Shown here piece after piece: positions 9,005 to 18,608 of a stretch of 64,000 nucleotides of DNA. Under the pieces are notes generated by a model that was not told the origin of the DNA, ran no database searches, and worked only from the letters and a program-made list of their open reading frames with translations. Origin of the DNA: an uncultured Erythrobacter sp. (GTDB lineage: Bacteria > Pseudomonadota > Alphaproteobacteria > Sphingomonadales > Sphingomonadaceae); assembly GCA_947495695.1 (NCBI GenBank), contig CANLZP010000001.1:1323069-1387068 (forward strand), in the 5' to 3' direction. The translations under genes were made by a program, and so were the position numbers. How positions within the stretch are numbered: the stretch's first letter is position 1; each line of letters begins with the position of its first letter.

Positions 9005-9032
9005 TTGACAAGCTCTCCCGCTGACGTATAGT
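9005..9032 (+). promoter_or_regulatory. Sigma-70 type promoter of the alginate lyase operon
   Basis: TTGACA (9005-9010), a 16-base spacer and TATAGT (9027-9032), near-consensus elements ending 34 bases before the PL6 start codon. One operator half-site lies upstream at 8963. Confidence 0.7.
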
Positions 9033-9066
9033 CCCTTCCCAGAGGATGACTGGAGAGGATTGAGCG

Positions 9067-11334
9067 ATGCTTGCAAGGCTTGGCCTTGTTTTTCTGGTAT
9101 TTGCCTTGGCTGTTCCGGCCAAAGCAGAGCACCTTTTTGTGCGCAATCAGAACGAATATGCGCATGCGCTCAAGCAAATCGAAGCGGGCGACATCATCAT
9201 TCTTGCCAATGGCGAATGGCGCGATTTTGAATTGGTCATCACGGGTAAGGGCAACAAGGACAAGCCCATCATTGTCATGTCCGAAGAGGCTGGCAAAGTA
9301 ATCCTTTCTGGCCAATCCAGTCTGCGCATCGGCGGTGAGCACATTCTCGTGACAGGACTGGTGTTCAAGGATGGATACAGCCCTCGCGGGGAGGTGATTT
9401 CCTTCCGTCGCACCAAGCAGGACCAAGCCCGAAACAGCCGCGTGACCGAGGTAGTGGTCGATAACTTCAGCAAGCCTGACCGGTACGAATCTGATTATTG
9501 GGTTGGCATGTATGGCCACAACAACCGGTTTGATCACAACCATTTGGTTGGAAAGACCAATAAGGGGGTTACGCTCGCCGTTCGATTGGACAGCAAGGAA
9601 AGCCGCGACAACGGGCACAGGATTGATCACAACTATTTCGGACCGCGCCCGCCACTGGGTTCAAACGGCGGCGAAACACTGCGGATCGGAACTAGCCGTT
9701 ATTCAATGTACCAGTCAGGCACGACGGTCGAGAGCAATGTTTTCGACCGCACCAGTGGCGAGGTTGAGATCATCTCTTCTAAGTCTGGCGGAAACGTCTT
9801 TCGGGGCAATCTGTTCTTACGCGCTCAGGGCACGCTTACATTGCGGCATGGCGATGGAAACCTGGTCGAGCGCAACGTCTTCCTTGGATCTGGCGAAAAT
9901 CACACTGGCGGCATTCGTGTCATCAACCGACATCAGACGGTTCGGGGCAACTACATGGAAGGTTTACGCGGCAAGGCCTTTTCGAGCGCGCTTGCAGTGA
10001 TGAACGGCGTCCCCAACTCACCGGTCAACCGATATGTCGAGGTTGATGGAGCGCGGATCGAGAACAACACTATTGTCGACAGTCGCCGTGTCGCGTTCAA
10101 TGTGGGCGCCGATGAAGAGCGCTCGGCTCCTCCCCTCAACAGCGTGTTTTCAAACAATTTGTTGGGTGGGCTTGAGGGTGAGTCTTTTATCGAGCGTTAT
10201 GACGATACTTCAGGAATAGCCTTTGCAGGCAATCGCGTCATCCAAGGCGGTGTAGACGAAGCTCTACAAGAGTTTGCGCAAGCACCGGCTGAATTGCAAC
10301 GGGCGGAAAATGGGCTGCTTTACCCGATTGATCCGGCGCTGGCAGAATTGGGTGCTCCGCGCGATCTAAAGGTACCTTCACTCGATAGTGTCGGAGTGAA
10401 TTGGTATCCCAAGCCTAGCCAAGAAACGGCATTCGGGGGATCGGGCCGCGAGCTTGAGGTTGCGCCGGGCGATGACACGCTTCCAGCAGCGCTGATCGCG
10501 GCACAAACTGGCGATGTGCTGGTGCTTGAACCGGGCGACTACATTGTCGATCGCACCCTAGCGATCGACACCACAATCGCCATCCGCGGCAAGTCAGTGG
10601 ATGGGCAAGAATTACCACGAATATTGTTTGCGCGCCCCACACTGTTCGAGCTGCGTCAGGGAGCCAATCTGCAATTGAAAAATTTGATTGTCGATGGAGC
10701 TCTGACGCCCGACTCCGTTGGCAATTCAATGATCCGCACCACAAGCTTTCCGATCCAATCCAACATGCGGCTCGAGCTTGACGGGGTCACCGTACAAAAT
10801 CTGATGGTCAACAAGTCATTCAACGTTTTGACGATGGGTAAGAGCGCGTTTGCGAACAGCATCGTCATTCGCAACAGCAATTTCTTCAACATCACCGGTT
10901 CAATCGTCTCGGCTGCTGCTGAGACAGAGGACTATGGTCAGTACAATGTTGAGTATCTCGATATTCTGGATAGCAACTTTGCCAACATTGGCGGTCCAAT
11001 CGCGAACATTTATCGCGGCGGTCGCGACGAAAGCACATTCGGTCCTTACGTAAAAATCCTTCGCAACAATTTTGCTGATGCAGGTTTGGCAGCGACCAAT
11101 GGGACGGGTGGGTCAATTCATCTGCACGGCGTTCAAGTTGCTGAGATTGCGCAGAACAATGTGGCAAGCTCGGCACCTTTCAGGGTGGTCCACACCGTCG
11201 GGACGCCCAGTACAACAATCAGCGAGAACCAGTTTGCTGACACTCCAGAAATGCTCTTGGAGGAGCTGAATTTTGACGGTCCACACCGCGCCTTGCTTTC
11301 AGGCAATGTATTTGACGAGGGTGAGCGCGAATGA
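9067..11334 (+). CDS. PL6-family alginate lyase (poly-mannuronate lyase)
   Basis: Secreted polysaccharide lyase of 755 residues that cleaves alginate by beta-elimination, giving unsaturated uronic acid ends. The signal peptide is 1-20 (VPAKA-E). A right-handed parallel beta-helix covers the N-terminal half, rich in N-x-F/N-x-V turns. The PL6 catalytic cluster is visible: calcium-ligand candidates N224, E232 and E234 (SNVF, GEVEI), catalytic lysine K239 (SSKS) and arginine R260 (LTLRHG). A second beta-helix-like domain follows (about 460-755), as in two-domain PL6 enzymes. It begins the operon under the promoter at 9005, with GGAGAGG before ATG 9067, and overlaps the next gene by four bases (ATGA). 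Confidence 0.9.
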   Translation: MLARLGLVFLVFALAVPAKAEHLFVRNQNEYAHALKQIEAGDIIILANGEWRDFELVITGKGNKDKPIIVMSEEAGKVILSGQSSLRIGGEHILVTGLVFKDGYSPRGEVISFRRTKQDQARNSRVTEVVVDNFSKPDRYESDYWVGMYGHNNRFDHNHLVGKTNKGVTLAVRLDSKESRDNGHRIDHNYFGPRPPLGSNGGETLRIGTSRYSMYQSGTTVESNVFDRTSGEVEIISSKSGGNVFRGNLFLRAQGTLTLRHGDGNLVERNVFLGSGENHTGGIRVINRHQTVRGNYMEGLRGKAFSSALAVMNGVPNSPVNRYVEVDGARIENNTIVDSRRVAFNVGADEERSAPPLNSVFSNNLLGGLEGESFIERYDDTSGIAFAGNRVIQGGVDEALQEFAQAPAELQRAENGLLYPIDPALAELGAPRDLKVPSLDSVGVNWYPKPSQETAFGGSGRELEVAPGDDTLPAALIAAQTGDVLVLEPGDYIVDRTLAIDTTIAIRGKSVDGQELPRILFARPTLFELRQGANLQLKNLIVDGALTPDSVGNSMIRTTSFPIQSNMRLELDGVTVQNLMVNKSFNVLTMGKSAFANSIVIRNSNFFNITGSIVSAAAETEDYGQYNVEYLDILDSNFANIGGPIANIYRGGRDESTFGPYVKILRNNFADAGLAATNGTGGSIHLHGVQVAEIAQNNVASSAPFRVVHTVGTPSTTISENQFADTPEMLLEELNFDGPHRALLSGNVFDEGERE

Positions 11335-13511
11335 AGTCTATTGGTCTCGCGGTTGCTTTGGCAATTGGTGTAACAGCATCACCTGCCTTGGCAGCAGCAC
11401 GTCCCGAGGTCGCTTCGCCTATTGGAGGCGAGGCGGCCTCACCGCTTCCACCTTTATTCCAGGCGGAAGTCGATCGAGCGCAAGCTTTTGTTCATGCCAT
11501 GATGGAGCAAGGTGTTGTTGTACCCGTCCCGAAGGATCCGGGCGGCGGCTATACCCACGAGCAGCACAAGCGCAATTACCGAGCTATCCATCAAGGTGGT
11601 CAGCTCTACGCGATCACGGGTGACGAAAAGTATCGCGCTTATGTGCGCGATATGTTGCTGGCTTATGCAGAGCTATATCCGACTTTGGGCGATCATCCCG
11701 CAAAGGCAAATCAGAATGTAGGCCGACTGTTCTGGCAGGTACTCAATGATGCGATGTGGCTGGTCCATGCCGTCCAAGGCTATCGGGATGTACGCGACAC
11801 TCTGACCGATGCTGAGCGTGCTCGCATCGATAACAATGTGTTTCGGCCAGCCGTGAAGTTCCTTTCGGTGGAATCGCAAAGAACCTTCGACCGGATTCAC
11901 AACCACGCCACTTGGGCAACCGCCGGCGTGGGCATGACCGGATATTTGCTAGGCGAACAGGATATGGTCGATCGCGCTCTGCTGGGGTCGGACAAGAGCG
12001 GAAAGACCGGTTTTCTGCGCCAAAGCGAGCTCTTGTTTTCGCCCGACGGCTATTACACGGAAGGGCCATACTATCAGCGGTTTGCACTGCTTCCCTTTGT
12101 CGTATTTGCAAACGATATTGAACACAACGAGCCCGAGCGCCGGATTTTCGAACATCGCGATGGTATCCTTCAAAAAGCGATCAACACGACAATCCAGCTG
12201 ACATATGGCGGCTATTTCTTCCCGTTTAATGACGCGATCCGGGACAAGAGTTTGAACACAGCCGAGCTCTATGAGGGCGTTGCGATTGCATATGGCGTGT
12301 CACAGGACCCAGGCCTTCTGTCGATTGCACAATGGCAGAACCGGACAGTTCTCAACTCCAACGGCCTTGCTCTTTCAAAAGACGTTGCAGCGGGCAAAGC
12401 TGAACCGTTTGATTTCAAATCCATGTTGCTAAGCGACGGGCCGGACGGAGACAAAGGTGCGGTTGCGATTTTCCGGCACGGTTCGGGCCCCCGCCACACG
12501 GCACTAGTTGCGAAAAACAGCTCGCAAGGCATGGGGCATGGGCATTTCGATAAGCTGAGCTGGCAATTGTACGCCAATGGGCACGAAATCGTACGCGATT
12601 ACGGTGCGGCTCGCTTTCTCAACATCGAGGCGAAAGAAGGTGGTCGCTATCTTCCGGAGAACGAAAGTTGGGCCAAGCAAACAATCGCACACAACGCGTT
12701 GGTTGTTAGCGAAACCAGCCATTTCGGTGGTGACGGCAAACTCGCCGACAAATTTGCGCCAACGCAGCTTTATTTCTCTGCCAAACCGGACCTACAGGTC
12801 AGCACAGCGACAATCGATAGTGCCTACGAAGGCGTAGCGATGACGCGTACATTGGCGATGCTCGATGTGGCTGGCCAGGCAGAGCCGGTCGTGATCGATG
12901 TATTGCGTGCTGACAGTATGGCAGCTGCGAAGTTTGATCTTCCGCTGCATTATTCCGGACACATCATGGAAACAGGTTTTGAGGTGGCGCGTAATGTCGC
13001 CGGTCGGCCCGTTCTCGGTTCTGCCCATGGTTATCAGCATGTTTGGATTGACGGGACCTCCACGCCGCGAACGGAAGATGCGTTCATGACCTGGATTCTT
13101 GATGGGCGGTTCTACACCTATCACTTTGTGCCTCAGGAAAATGCGCAGGTAATTTTGGGGGAAAGTGGCGCAAATGATCCGGCGTTCAATTTGCGGCGCG
13201 AGCCGCTGGTTATTCAGCGCGTGACCGATGCGAAAAGTGTGACCTTTGTCAGCGCACTTGAATCGCATGGGCTTTACGATGGCGCCACCGAGCAGACAAT
13301 CGATAGTCGTAGCTTGATTGCCTCGTTGCGGCATGTCGAAAGCGACGAATATGACATTGTGGTCGTAGAGACAAAGAGCGGCGAGAAGACCGTTCTGGCG
13401 ATCTCCTATGACCGTGATCCTGACAAGCAGCACAGCGCTGAAGTCGAAGGGCAAAGCGTTAGCTGGAGCGGCTTTGCGGCGCGGATCACATTGGGCAAAG
13501 AGGGGAACTGA
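11331..13511 (+). CDS. PL17-family oligoalginate lyase (heparinase II/III fold)
   Basis: Exolytic lyase of 726 residues with a signal peptide (1-22). It releases the unsaturated monouronate, which becomes 4-deoxy-L-erythro-5-hexoseulose uronate (DEH), from alginate oligomers. The N-terminal alpha-toroid carries N191-H192 (RIHNHATW) and the tyrosine pair Y247-Y248 in SPDGYYTEGPYYQRF, matching the PL17 catalytic Asn/His/Tyr set. The C-terminal heparinase II/III beta-domain contains the metal-site region GHGHFDKLSW and IVRDYGAARF. It is translationally coupled to the PL6 gene. PL6 with PL17 is a standard endo/exo pair; both look periplasmic or surface-exposed. Confidence 0.92.
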   Translation: MKSIGLAVALAIGVTASPALAAARPEVASPIGGEAASPLPPLFQAEVDRAQAFVHAMMEQGVVVPVPKDPGGGYTHEQHKRNYRAIHQGGQLYAITGDEKYRAYVRDMLLAYAELYPTLGDHPAKANQNVGRLFWQVLNDAMWLVHAVQGYRDVRDTLTDAERARIDNNVFRPAVKFLSVESQRTFDRIHNHATWATAGVGMTGYLLGEQDMVDRALLGSDKSGKTGFLRQSELLFSPDGYYTEGPYYQRFALLPFVVFANDIEHNEPERRIFEHRDGILQKAINTTIQLTYGGYFFPFNDAIRDKSLNTAELYEGVAIAYGVSQDPGLLSIAQWQNRTVLNSNGLALSKDVAAGKAEPFDFKSMLLSDGPDGDKGAVAIFRHGSGPRHTALVAKNSSQGMGHGHFDKLSWQLYANGHEIVRDYGAARFLNIEAKEGGRYLPENESWAKQTIAHNALVVSETSHFGGDGKLADKFAPTQLYFSAKPDLQVSTATIDSAYEGVAMTRTLAMLDVAGQAEPVVIDVLRADSMAAAKFDLPLHYSGHIMETGFEVARNVAGRPVLGSAHGYQHVWIDGTSTPRTEDAFMTWILDGRFYTYHFVPQENAQVILGESGANDPAFNLRREPLVIQRVTDAKSVTFVSALESHGLYDGATEQTIDSRSLIASLRHVESDEYDIVVVETKSGEKTVLAISYDRDPDKQHSAEVEGQSVSWSGFAARITLGKEGN

Positions 13512-13512
13512 A

Positions 13513-13875
13513 TTGGCAACCGTAGCTGTCGGTCAAAGCGAAGCGTTCGTGTTTGATGCTGCCATTGCGCCGGAGGATCTTGGCGGCGGTATCAAGCGCA
13601 AGATCCTTGGCTTTGGCCCTGATCTTATGATCGTGCGCGTCTGGTTTGGAAAAGGCGCCATTGGCCAAGTGCATGCGCATCACCACAGTCAATCAACCTA
13701 TATCGAGAGCGGCCAATTCGAAGTCCAGGTGGACGGACAGAAACGCATCCTTGGTGCTGGCGACAGTTTCTACATCGCGCCGCATCTTGACCATGGGGCG
13801 GTGTGCCTTGAGCCCGGCGTACTGATCGACACGTTCAGCCCGGCGCGCGAAGATTTTTTGGGTGAGGAGGACTGA
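13513..13875 (+). CDS. kdgF: KdgF-like cupin, unsaturated uronate linearisation
   Basis: Single-domain cupin of 120 residues. KdgF-type proteins convert the 4,5-unsaturated uronate released by lyases into its linear keto form, feeding the DEH reductase. The metal motif is visible as H54-x-H56-x-H58-x-Q60 (VHAHHHSQ), with a later H94 in HLDHG, and the two cupin barrels' glycines are present. I set the start at TTG 13513, one base after the PL17 stop codon, because GAGGGGAA lies 5-6 bases before it. The upstream ATG at 13408 would run deep into PL17. No signal peptide, so it is cytoplasmic. Confidence 0.85.
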   Translation: MATVAVGQSEAFVFDAAIAPEDLGGGIKRKILGFGPDLMIVRVWFGKGAIGQVHAHHHSQSTYIESGQFEVQVDGQKRILGAGDSFYIAPHLDHGAVCLEPGVLIDTFSPAREDFLGEED

Positions 13876-13877
13876 TT

Positions 13878-15152
13878 ATGTTGAAGGGTAAGTTCCGCTA
13901 TATAATTGTCACCCTTGTCGCGCTTGCGACGATCATCAACTACATTGACCGGGGCGCTTTAGGCTTCTTGTGGCCAGAGATCTCCGAAGATCTTGGCCTG
14001 ACCAAGACCGATTACGCGATCATCCTCAATGTGTTCACCTTCGCTTATGCCTTCGGGCAGACGCTGTTTGGCAAAATCTTTGACTGGATTGGGGTAAGGT
14101 TAGGCTTTGTCCTGTCGATCGTTGTTTGGTCAGCGGCCACCATGCTCCACGCAGCCGCGACTGGCCTGGCCAGTTTCGCAGTCTTTCGCGCAGTTCTTGG
14201 TGTATCAGAAGCAGGCAACTGGCCCGGCGCGACAAAGGCCAATGCCGAATGGTTTCCGATCAACGAAAGGGCATTGGCACAAGGAATTTTCAATTCAGGT
14301 GCGGCCATTGGCGGAATCGTATCTGCCCCGATCATCGGGGTTCTTTTCGTCTTTTTGGCAAGCTGGCAGGCGACCTTTATTGCTATCGGTGCACTTGGCT
14401 TCTTGTGGCTGATCCCATGGCTGATTGTCTACAAAAGCGGTCCTGATGCGCACCCTTGGATCACCGAAGAAGAGCGTCAATTCATCCTGAATGGTCAGCG
14501 CAATCCCGAGGCCGACGAAGTGGCAGATTATGCGCCCACCTCAAAAGAGATTTTGAGCCGCAAAGAAAGCTGGGGCGTGATTATGGCCAGCTTTTTCCTC
14601 GACCCAATCTGGTGGCTTTTTGTTGGCTGGTTGCCGCTCTATCTCAACGAAACATACGGTTTCGGCGTGGAAGAAATCGCGATCTATGCATGGATTCCTT
14701 ATGTCGGAGCGATGCTGGGCGCATGGTTTGGTGGTCTGTTGGCTCAAAACTGGATCAAGTCTGGATGGTCAGTGAACAAGACCCGTAAGTCGGTGATCGC
14801 GCTTGGCGGTGTGATCATGCTGATCTCGCTGCTGGCAACAACGCAGGCTTCGACACCCTTGTTCGCAGTGCTGTTGATGGCCGTGATTTTGTTTGGCTTC
14901 CAAACAGCGGTTGGCAACATCCAGACATTGCCGAGCGATTTCTACAGCGGCAAATCTGTCGGATCGCTGGCCGGTTTTGCAGGAACAGCAGCCAAGCTCG
15001 CCGTGGTCGGGCTAAACTTCCTGATCCCAATCATCACGGTCAATAGTTACGTGCCAGCATTTGTTGTCGGCGCGGGCCTTGCGATCATGACGGTTCTGTC
15101 GGTGCTCATACTGTGCCCGAACATCAAACCGCTCAAACCGAAACACAGCTAA
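13878..15152 (+). CDS. MFS permease, hexuronate/DEH transporter (ACS family, ExuT-like)
   Basis: Twelve-helix inner-membrane permease of 424 residues. The opening YIIVTLVALATIINYIDRGALGF and the loop GKIFDWIGVRLGF are typical of the anion:cation symporter family that includes hexuronate transporter ExuT, with EAGNWPGATKANAEWFP following. It starts two bases after kdgF with GGAGGA upstream of ATG 13878. Sitting between KdgF and the DEH reductase, it most likely brings DEH or short unsaturated uronates into the cytoplasm. Substrate is inferred from context. Confidence 0.88.
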   Translation: MLKGKFRYIIVTLVALATIINYIDRGALGFLWPEISEDLGLTKTDYAIILNVFTFAYAFGQTLFGKIFDWIGVRLGFVLSIVVWSAATMLHAAATGLASFAVFRAVLGVSEAGNWPGATKANAEWFPINERALAQGIFNSGAAIGGIVSAPIIGVLFVFLASWQATFIAIGALGFLWLIPWLIVYKSGPDAHPWITEEERQFILNGQRNPEADEVADYAPTSKEILSRKESWGVIMASFFLDPIWWLFVGWLPLYLNETYGFGVEEIAIYAWIPYVGAMLGAWFGGLLAQNWIKSGWSVNKTRKSVIALGGVIMLISLLATTQASTPLFAVLLMAVILFGFQTAVGNIQTLPSDFYSGKSVGSLAGFAGTAAKLAVVGLNFLIPIITVNSYVPAFVVGAGLAIMTVLSVLILCPNIKPLKPKHS

Positions 15153-15185
15153 TCAATTTAACATCTAGGAATGGGACTTTAGACC

Positions 15186-15938
15186 ATGAATTTTGAAGGC
15201 AAGACGGCAATCGTCACCGGGGGCAGCCGCGACATCGGCCGCGCGATCTGCGTTAAGCTTGCGAGTGAAGGCGCAAATGTGGTCGTCAACTACAACAGCA
15301 ATGAAGCAGATGCGGACGCGACACTTGCAGCTATCGAGCAAGTCGGTGGCAAGGCGATCAAGGTCAAGGCAGATGTTACCAAACCTGTTCAGGTCGATGC
15401 TCTTATCGCTGCTTCGCAAGAGGCGTTCGGAAAGAAGATTGATTATCTGGTCAACAATGCTGGCGGACTTGTCGCTCGCAAAACACTGGAAGAGATGGAC
15501 GAAGAATTCTTCAACTTCGTCATGCAGCTCAATTTGACCTCGGCATTCCTTGCATCAAAGGCGGCGGTTCCCTTCATGGAAGAGGGCGCGGCGATCCTGA
15601 ACCTAGCCAGCTTGGCTGGCCGCGATGGCGGAGGCGGAGGCGCAATTGCCTATGCAACATCCAAGGGTGCGGTCATGACCATGACGCGCGGAATGGCGAA
15701 AGAGTTGGGACCAAAGGGCATTCGCGTAAACGCGCTTTGTCCGGGCATGATAGCAACCGCATTCCACGACAAATTTACACCAGATGCTGCCCGCGAAAAT
15801 GTTGCCAATTCAACGCCGCTTCGTCGTCAAGGCCGCGCGGAAGAAACGGCCGATGCAGTGGCATATCTGCTGTCCGAGCAATCATCATTCATCACCGGCG
15901 CCAATATCGACATCAACGGCGGCCTAGCGTTCTCATAA
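15186..15938 (+). CDS. SDR-family DEH reductase (forms 2-keto-3-deoxygluconate)
   Basis: Classical short-chain dehydrogenase of 250 residues. The cofactor motif is TGGSRDIG (11-18), NNAG is at 90-93, and the catalytic set is S142, Y156 and K160. In alginate operons an SDR at this position reduces 4-deoxy-L-erythro-5-hexoseulose uronate with NAD(P)H to 2-keto-3-deoxygluconate (the A1-R / DehR step). The assignment to DEH rests on its place between the uronate permease and KDG kinase. The start ATG 15186 is preceded by AGGAATGGGA. Cofactor preference cannot be read with confidence. Confidence 0.85.
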   Translation: MNFEGKTAIVTGGSRDIGRAICVKLASEGANVVVNYNSNEADADATLAAIEQVGGKAIKVKADVTKPVQVDALIAASQEAFGKKIDYLVNNAGGLVARKTLEEMDEEFFNFVMQLNLTSAFLASKAAVPFMEEGAAILNLASLAGRDGGGGGAIAYATSKGAVMTMTRGMAKELGPKGIRVNALCPGMIATAFHDKFTPDAARENVANSTPLRRQGRAEETADAVAYLLSEQSSFITGANIDINGGLAFS

Positions 15939-15965
15939 CGTCCTAAACCACGGAATAATTTTACA

Positions 15966-16997
15966 ATGGCTGACTTTCTTTCTTTCGGTGAAATCATGCT
16001 CCGGCTTAAGACGCCGGGTCACGAGCGCTTTTTCCAATCTCCAGGTTTCGAGGCGACGTTTGGAGGCGGTGAGGCCAACGTTGCAGTAGCTTTGTCGAAC
16101 TACGGGCTGGATGCTGGTTTCGTCAGCGCATTGCCGGACAATGACATTGGCGAGAACGCCATCATGGAACTGCGCAAATTTGGCGTCGATACCGCGCACA
16201 TCAGCCGATCGGGCGATCGCGTTGGTATCTATTTCCTGGAAACCGGTTCCAATCAGCGGCCCTCGAAAGTTGTCTATGATCGAGCCAATTCTTCGATCTG
16301 CAATGCGGGGATGGACGAGTTCGACTGGCCGACGATTTTTCAAGACGTCAAATGGCTGCACATTACCGGTATCACCCCTGCGCTGAGCCCATCGGCAGCA
16401 GAATTGTCGATGGCCTGTGTCAAAGCGGCGAAGGAGGCTGGCGTCACTGTTTCATGTGACTTCAACTTCCGCGGCAAGCTTTGGAAATACGGTAAGAGTG
16501 CGCCCGAAGTGATGCGCGAACTGGTCAAATATGTCGATGTTGGCATAGCCAACGAAGAAGACTGCCAGAAGTCGCTCGACATCACTGTCGACGTCGATGT
16601 TGAGTCAGGCGAGCTCGACACCACAAAGTATGAAGCGTTGGGTCAGAAGGTGCTTGATATCTATCCCGATATGCACACCATCGCAATTACGCTGCGCGAA
16701 AGCCTGAGTGCGGATCGCAACAATTGGTCGGCGTGCCTGCGCACAAGGAAAGACGGCTTTATGCTGTCGAAGAAATACGCGCTGACCGATATTGTTGATC
16801 GTGTTGGCGGCGGCGACAGCTTTGCCTCTGCTCTGATCTACGGCCTTAACGCCTATGAAGACCGACAACAAAGCCTCGAATTTGCCGTCGCTGCGAGCGC
16901 GTTGAAGCATACGATCATAGGCGACTTTAACCGCGTTACGGTACCTGAAGTTGAGAAGCTCATGTCGGGAGACGGATCAGGTCGCGTGCAGCGGTAG
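15966..16997 (+). CDS. kdgK: 2-keto-3-deoxygluconate kinase (PfkB family)
   Basis: Cytoplasmic sugar kinase of 343 residues, phosphorylating 2-keto-3-deoxygluconate to KDPG for the Entner-Doudoroff pathway. PfkB features: the N-terminal substrate loop [12 protein letters not shown] (32-43), and the C-terminal signature [16 protein letters not shown], with the anion hole GGG at 281-283 and catalytic base D284. It ends the alginate operon. No KDPG aldolase (eda) follows in this window, so that step must be encoded elsewhere, as is usual because eda is shared with glucose catabolism. The 3' flank carries an IS6-like right end at 17013. Confidence 0.92.
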   Translation: MADFLSFGEIMLRLKTPGHERFFQSPGFEATFGGGEANVAVALSNYGLDAGFVSALPDNDIGENAIMELRKFGVDTAHISRSGDRVGIYFLETGSNQRPSKVVYDRANSSICNAGMDEFDWPTIFQDVKWLHITGITPALSPSAAELSMACVKAAKEAGVTVSCDFNFRGKLWKYGKSAPEVMRELVKYVDVGIANEEDCQKSLDITVDVDVESGELDTTKYEALGQKVLDIYPDMHTIAITLRESLSADRNNWSACLRTRKDGFMLSKKYALTDIVDRVGGGDSFASALIYGLNAYEDRQQSLEFAVAASALKHTIIGDFNRVTVPEVEKLMSGDGSGRVQR

Positions 16998-17012
16998 GGC
17001 AATCCAAGCCAG

Positions 17013-17044
17013 GCGGAGACGAGTTCGCATTAGACTGACAGCAC
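17013..17044 (+). repeat. Solitary IS6-like right terminal sequence
   Basis: CGGAGAC-GAGTTCGCATTAGACTGACAGCACC matches the right end of the IS6 element at 1240-1271 with very few mismatches, in the same orientation. No transposase reading frame remains upstream; the kdgK stop codon lies 16 bases before it. It looks like a scar of a lost element or a recombination junction at the right edge of the alginate block. Confidence 0.65.
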
Positions 17045-17270
17045 CGCCACCTCGCCGAAACAGAGACTTAGGAAGCCAATCGCTCAAACGCGCCTGCTGT
17101 TTGGCAAAACCTCTTGGCCTAAATCGCGGAAAGGGAGGGGAAACCCCCTTCGAGCAGAGGCGGGTTCAAGTCAGAATCACTGTACTGCTAAAACCATGTG
17201 GTTCGGGCAACATGAATTTGTAACCCGTACCGTATTGCCTTTGACCAACAGATCGCGCACGGCAGCTTAT

Positions 17271-18608
17271 ATGATCAAGACTGCGATAGAGACGGCTCGG
17301 ACCAGTGGTAGGGACCTGATGCACGGACCGATCGCACGAGGAAGCATTCAGAGCCTGCTGATCCGAGTGGCTGGACTAGGGCTGGCTTTCGTTACTGCCA
17401 TCATTACGGCTCGTCTGCTAGGTCCAGAGGGTTATGGGGTCCTGGCGTTTGTCGGGTCGCTGGTCAGCATTTTTGCGACCGTCAGTGTGCTGGGCTTGGG
17501 CCCCTTGGCGGTGCGAAAAATCCCCAGCCTTCTGGTGCAAGCGGACCATTCGGGAATTTCTGGTTTCCTGCGTCAGTCGATTAAACTCGCATCTTTTGCT
17601 GCATTGGTGTTTGCGGTCGCATTGGTGGTGGTCGCAAAATATACGTCTGTGCTGCCCGCCAACAGCTTTACGGTCTATGCAATTGCAGCGTTGATGGTCC
17701 TGCCACAGACATTGCTCTTGCTCATTTCGAGTTGGTCAAGAAGCTTTGGGCTGGTTGCGGCGTCGCAGGTTCCCGGAGAAATAATTCGACCAATATTGGT
17801 GTTGTGCTTGCTTGCATCGGCGTATTTCGCTGGGCTGGCCATGCGGCCCGAAACATTCTTGGCGGCTATGCTGGCTGCAGCCACAGTAATATTGTTTATT
17901 TCGTTGGCCTGGCTCTGGAAACGCGAGAGCAAGAGCATTTCAGCGGAAGCCAAGCCCTTACCTGCAGCTAGCACAGTTTGGGCTAGCATGCCATTTCTCG
18001 GTATTGCCCTAATTTCCATGCTTCAAGGGGAGGTTAACACGTTGATGCTAAGTTGGCTCTCTGGCCCTCGCGAGACTGGGCTGTTTCAGCCAATCTTAAG
18101 GTTTTCCAATTTGATGACGATAGGAGTGACTGCGGCGGGTGTCGCCTATGCACCAAAGATTGCTGAGCTGTGGGAACGCGGTGATATTGACACAATCCGT
18201 TCAATAACCGCAAAGTTCACGCTCACTACTTTTATTGTGACCGTAACTATTGCGCTTGCGATTGCTGCTTTTGGGCCATGGATATTGGCAGCTTTCGGTC
18301 CGGAGTTCGTATCCGTTGCGCCTGTGCTTTGGATAATGGCTGCGACGCAGATATTTAATGCAGCGTGCGGCCCGGTCGGATTGCTCTTGATTGTGTCCAA
18401 GAAGACTTGGCAAATACTGGTCGCCCAGTTCCTTGCCTTATGTGTAAATTGCGTGATTGGATTATTCTTGATCCCGACAATGGGTGTAAAAGGTGCAGTC
18501 ATCGCTGTATGCGGGTCAACGTTGTTTTGGAATACCCTTTTAGTAGCCGCTTCGCGAAAGTATACTCGAGTTGACGCAACAATGATCTCAGTAGCATTCA
18601 GGTCTTAG
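17271..18608 (+). CDS. Polysaccharide flippase (Wzx/MOP family)
   Basis: Integral membrane protein of 445 residues with about 12 hydrophobic helices, starting after an amphipathic leader. The helix-1 region GSIQSLLIRVAGLGLAFVTAIITARLLGPEGYG is typical of oligosaccharide flippases that turn lipid-linked sugar repeat units across the inner membrane. Start is uncertain: ATG 17271 is used, but ATG 17319 has the better ribosome site (TAGGGA six bases upstream), and ATG-like starts at 17196 seem too early. It converges with a leftward glycan cluster and overlaps the sulfotransferase gene's end by 11 bases. No Wzy-type polymerase is visible. Confidence 0.82.
   Translation: MIKTAIETARTSGRDLMHGPIARGSIQSLLIRVAGLGLAFVTAIITARLLGPEGYGVLAFVGSLVSIFATVSVLGLGPLAVRKIPSLLVQADHSGISGFLRQSIKLASFAALVFAVALVVVAKYTSVLPANSFTVYAIAALMVLPQTLLLLISSWSRSFGLVAASQVPGEIIRPILVLCLLASAYFAGLAMRPETFLAAMLAAATVILFISLAWLWKRESKSISAEAKPLPAASTVWASMPFLGIALISMLQGEVNTLMLSWLSGPRETGLFQPILRFSNLMTIGVTAAGVAYAPKIAELWERGDIDTIRSITAKFTLTTFIVTVTIALAIAAFGPWILAAFGPEFVSVAPVLWIMAATQIFNAACGPVGLLLIVSKKTWQILVAQFLALCVNCVIGLFLIPTMGVKGAVIAVCGSTLFWNTLLVAASRKYTRVDATMISVAFRS

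Noticed and set aside
17150..17185. GGGTTCAAGTC resembling a tRNA T-loop
   Set aside because: The flanking bases do not form a T-stem and no acceptor, anticodon or D-arm can be built around it.
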